NCBI RefSeq assembly: GCF_038070005.1
Contig: NZ_JBBPCO010000016.1
Span: 1-57,329, forward strand
Reading direction: 5' to 3'
Length of the DNA stretch: 57,329 nt
Origin: Thermithiobacillus plumbiphilus
GTDB lineage: Bacteria; Pseudomonadota; Gammaproteobacteria; Acidithiobacillales; Thermithiobacillaceae
Shown here: one piece after another, positions 56,469 to 57,329 of the stretch
Numbering within the stretch: position 1 is the first letter of the stretch
Layout of the letters: each line of letters begins with the position of its first letter
The notes under the pieces: generated by a model
What the model was told of the DNA's origin: nothing
Seen by the model: only the letters and a program-made list of their open reading frames with translations
Database searches by the model: none
Position numbers and translations under genes: made by a program

Positions 56469-56996
56469 ATGCACAAGATCCATATGGCTGCCTCGCTACT
56501 CTCCGCCGGCCTGCTGGCCCTGAGCAGTTCGTCTGTTTTCGCCGCCCCCGCGCTGATGTCCGCAGATTGGGCCAAAGAAGCCTGCAATGCCTGGAACAAG
56601 GATCCGGTGCTCACCAACAAACTGGTCGAGACCGGCTGGATGAAGAACGACAAGGGCCGGGGCTACAAGATCATGCAGATCTATCGCATGGACTGCCAGA
56701 ACAGCCCCCGCATCGAAATGAAGATCGCCAACAAGGATGGCAAGGCCATCTGCGTGCAGGCCGGCCATGCCCAGACCAAGCTCGACCCCTCCGTGGATTA
56801 CGCCATGTGGGCGGAAACCAAACGCTGGATCGAGATGGGCAACGATGATTACGGCCCGATGAAGGCGATGATGTTCGGCCGCCTGAAGTTTCAGGGCCCC
56901 AAGGGCGAGGCCATGGGCAACATGAGCCCGTTTACCAACTTCCTGCACCTGGTGGGCAAGGTGCCCAGCGATACTAGCACCTGCCCGACCGCCTGA
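56469..56996 (+). CDS. Secreted SCP2-like lipid-binding protein
   Basis: A 175-residue protein with a signal peptide (MAASLLSAGLLALSSSSVFA, cleavage before APAL). The mature part resembles the SCP2 sterol-carrier fold: MQIYRMDCQNSPRIEMKIAN, DYAMWAETKRWIEMGNDDYG, and PMKAMMFGRLKFQGPKGEAM. Two Cys after cleavage could form a disulfide. A TGAGGAG site precedes the ATG. Most bacterial SCP2 proteins are cytosolic, so secretion is unusual. Probable role in periplasmic lipid binding is inferred. Confidence 0.75.
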   Translation: MHKIHMAASLLSAGLLALSSSSVFAAPALMSADWAKEACNAWNKDPVLTNKLVETGWMKNDKGRGYKIMQIYRMDCQNSPRIEMKIANKDGKAICVQAGHAQTKLDPSVDYAMWAETKRWIEMGNDDYGPMKAMMFGRLKFQGPKGEAMGNMSPFTNFLHLVGKVPSDTSTCPTA

Positions 56997-57023
56997 GTTC
57001 AGGCATCCGCAGCAGCGCAGCAG

Positions 57024-57051
57024 AAAAAGGGATGCAGATGCATCCCTTTTT
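57024..57051. terminator. Bidirectional intrinsic terminator
   Basis: AAAAAGGGATG (57024-57034) pairs with CATCCCTTTTT (57041-57051), loop CAGATG. Symmetric A and T runs allow it to end both the SCP2-like gene and the convergent hydrolase gene. Confidence 0.85.
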
Positions 57052-57085
57052 CCTGGCAGGAACACCTGGCCCGGGCAGGAACCCG

Positions 57086-57329
57086 CTATAGGTACTTGTT
57101 GATGATCTTCGCCAGTTCCGCATAGCCTTGCGGAACCAAATGCACACCATCCGACCCCATCAGGCTGGGCCAGTTGCTCAGGGCCCGGAAATCCTTTTCC
57201 GAGTCCACCAGCTTGATGCAGCTATTGCCCTGGGCGGCGATCCAGTCACGTAGTTGCTGGTTCACCCGCTGATTGCGGGCATCCACGCTGTCCTTGCGCG
57301 GCAGGATGGTCATGACAAAGACAGTGGCA
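57086..57329 (-). CDS. SGNH/GDSL hydrolase, C-terminal part, runs out of window
   Basis: The frame remains open to the right edge, so only the C-terminal 80 or so residues are visible. ATVFVMTILPRKDSVDARN and SLMGSDGVHLVPQGYAEL match SGNH hydrolases; D and H in DGVHL are the last two catalytic residues. The N-terminal serine block lies outside. Substrate unknown. An internal ATG at 57313 is not the start. Confidence 0.75.
   Translation of the reverse strand, partial: ATVFVMTILPRKDSVDARNQRVNQQLRDWIAAQGNSCIKLVDSEKDFRALSNWPSLMGSDGVHLVPQGYAELAKIINKYL

Overview
The window reads as a chromosomal segment of a Gram-negative, fairly GC-rich proteobacterium of gammaproteobacterial or Acidithiobacillia-like type. 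Supports are a full LPS inner-core pathway (waaA, waaC, waaF, hldE, hldD), OmpW, Fis, PBP1B, YhdP, GlnE, the accB-accC-prmA-fis-purH order, HslO, TtcA and ApaH. A SulP transporter and a DsrE-like protein would fit a sulfur-metabolising organism, but genus cannot be decided from this sequence. No rRNA, tRNA, CRISPR array, transposase or prophage was seen.

Bases 1-3500 are a decaying defence/addiction patch: a PaeR7I/XhoI-like restriction-modification pair whose endonuclease has lost its N-terminus, a HigB-like toxin cut to about 50 codons beside an intact antitoxin, an orphan VapB-type antitoxin and a small SRPBCC protein. Bases 3500-15600 are mostly housekeeping: a SulP transporter with an unusual internal insertion, a TerC membrane protein, aroQ, accB-accC-prmA, a frameshifted zinc-ribbon relic, fis, purH, a phospholipid-type methyltransferase, a stand-alone ERCC4/XPF nuclease domain, and thiC with its TPP riboswitch.

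Bases 15600-30200 build lipopolysaccharide: waaA, two intact toxin-antitoxin modules inserted between waaA and hldE, hldE, hldD, a CX5R phosphatase, waaC, a WaaE-like transferase, an AT-richer block (O-antigen-ligase-like protein and two paralogous GT2 enzymes) that looks acquired, a GtrB/DPM1-like transferase, a divergent DUF6165-GT9 pair, and waaF.

Bases 30200-45300 hold a zinc-finger protein, ilvE, glnE, divergent yhdP-nitrilase, a PAS-GAF-GGDEF-EAL protein, ompW, nhaR, htpX and a second TerC/Alx protein. Bases 45300-57329 hold a His-rich secreted protein, two small YflT-like proteins, a long non-coding stretch with a possible pseudoknot RNA, speD-speE, a DsrE-like protein, an ECF sigma/anti-sigma/DUF3106 operon running into YgfB-like and apaH genes, the opposing mrcB-ttcA-hslO operon, a secreted SCP2-like protein and a partial SGNH hydrolase.

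The most unusual signals are the eroded RM/TA patch with readable deletion junctions, the TA pair wired into LPS genes (waaA follows vapC by 14 bases), the His-rich protein beside a TerC exporter, and the pseudoknot-like element upstream of speD. All functional assignments are by reading motifs; no database search was run.
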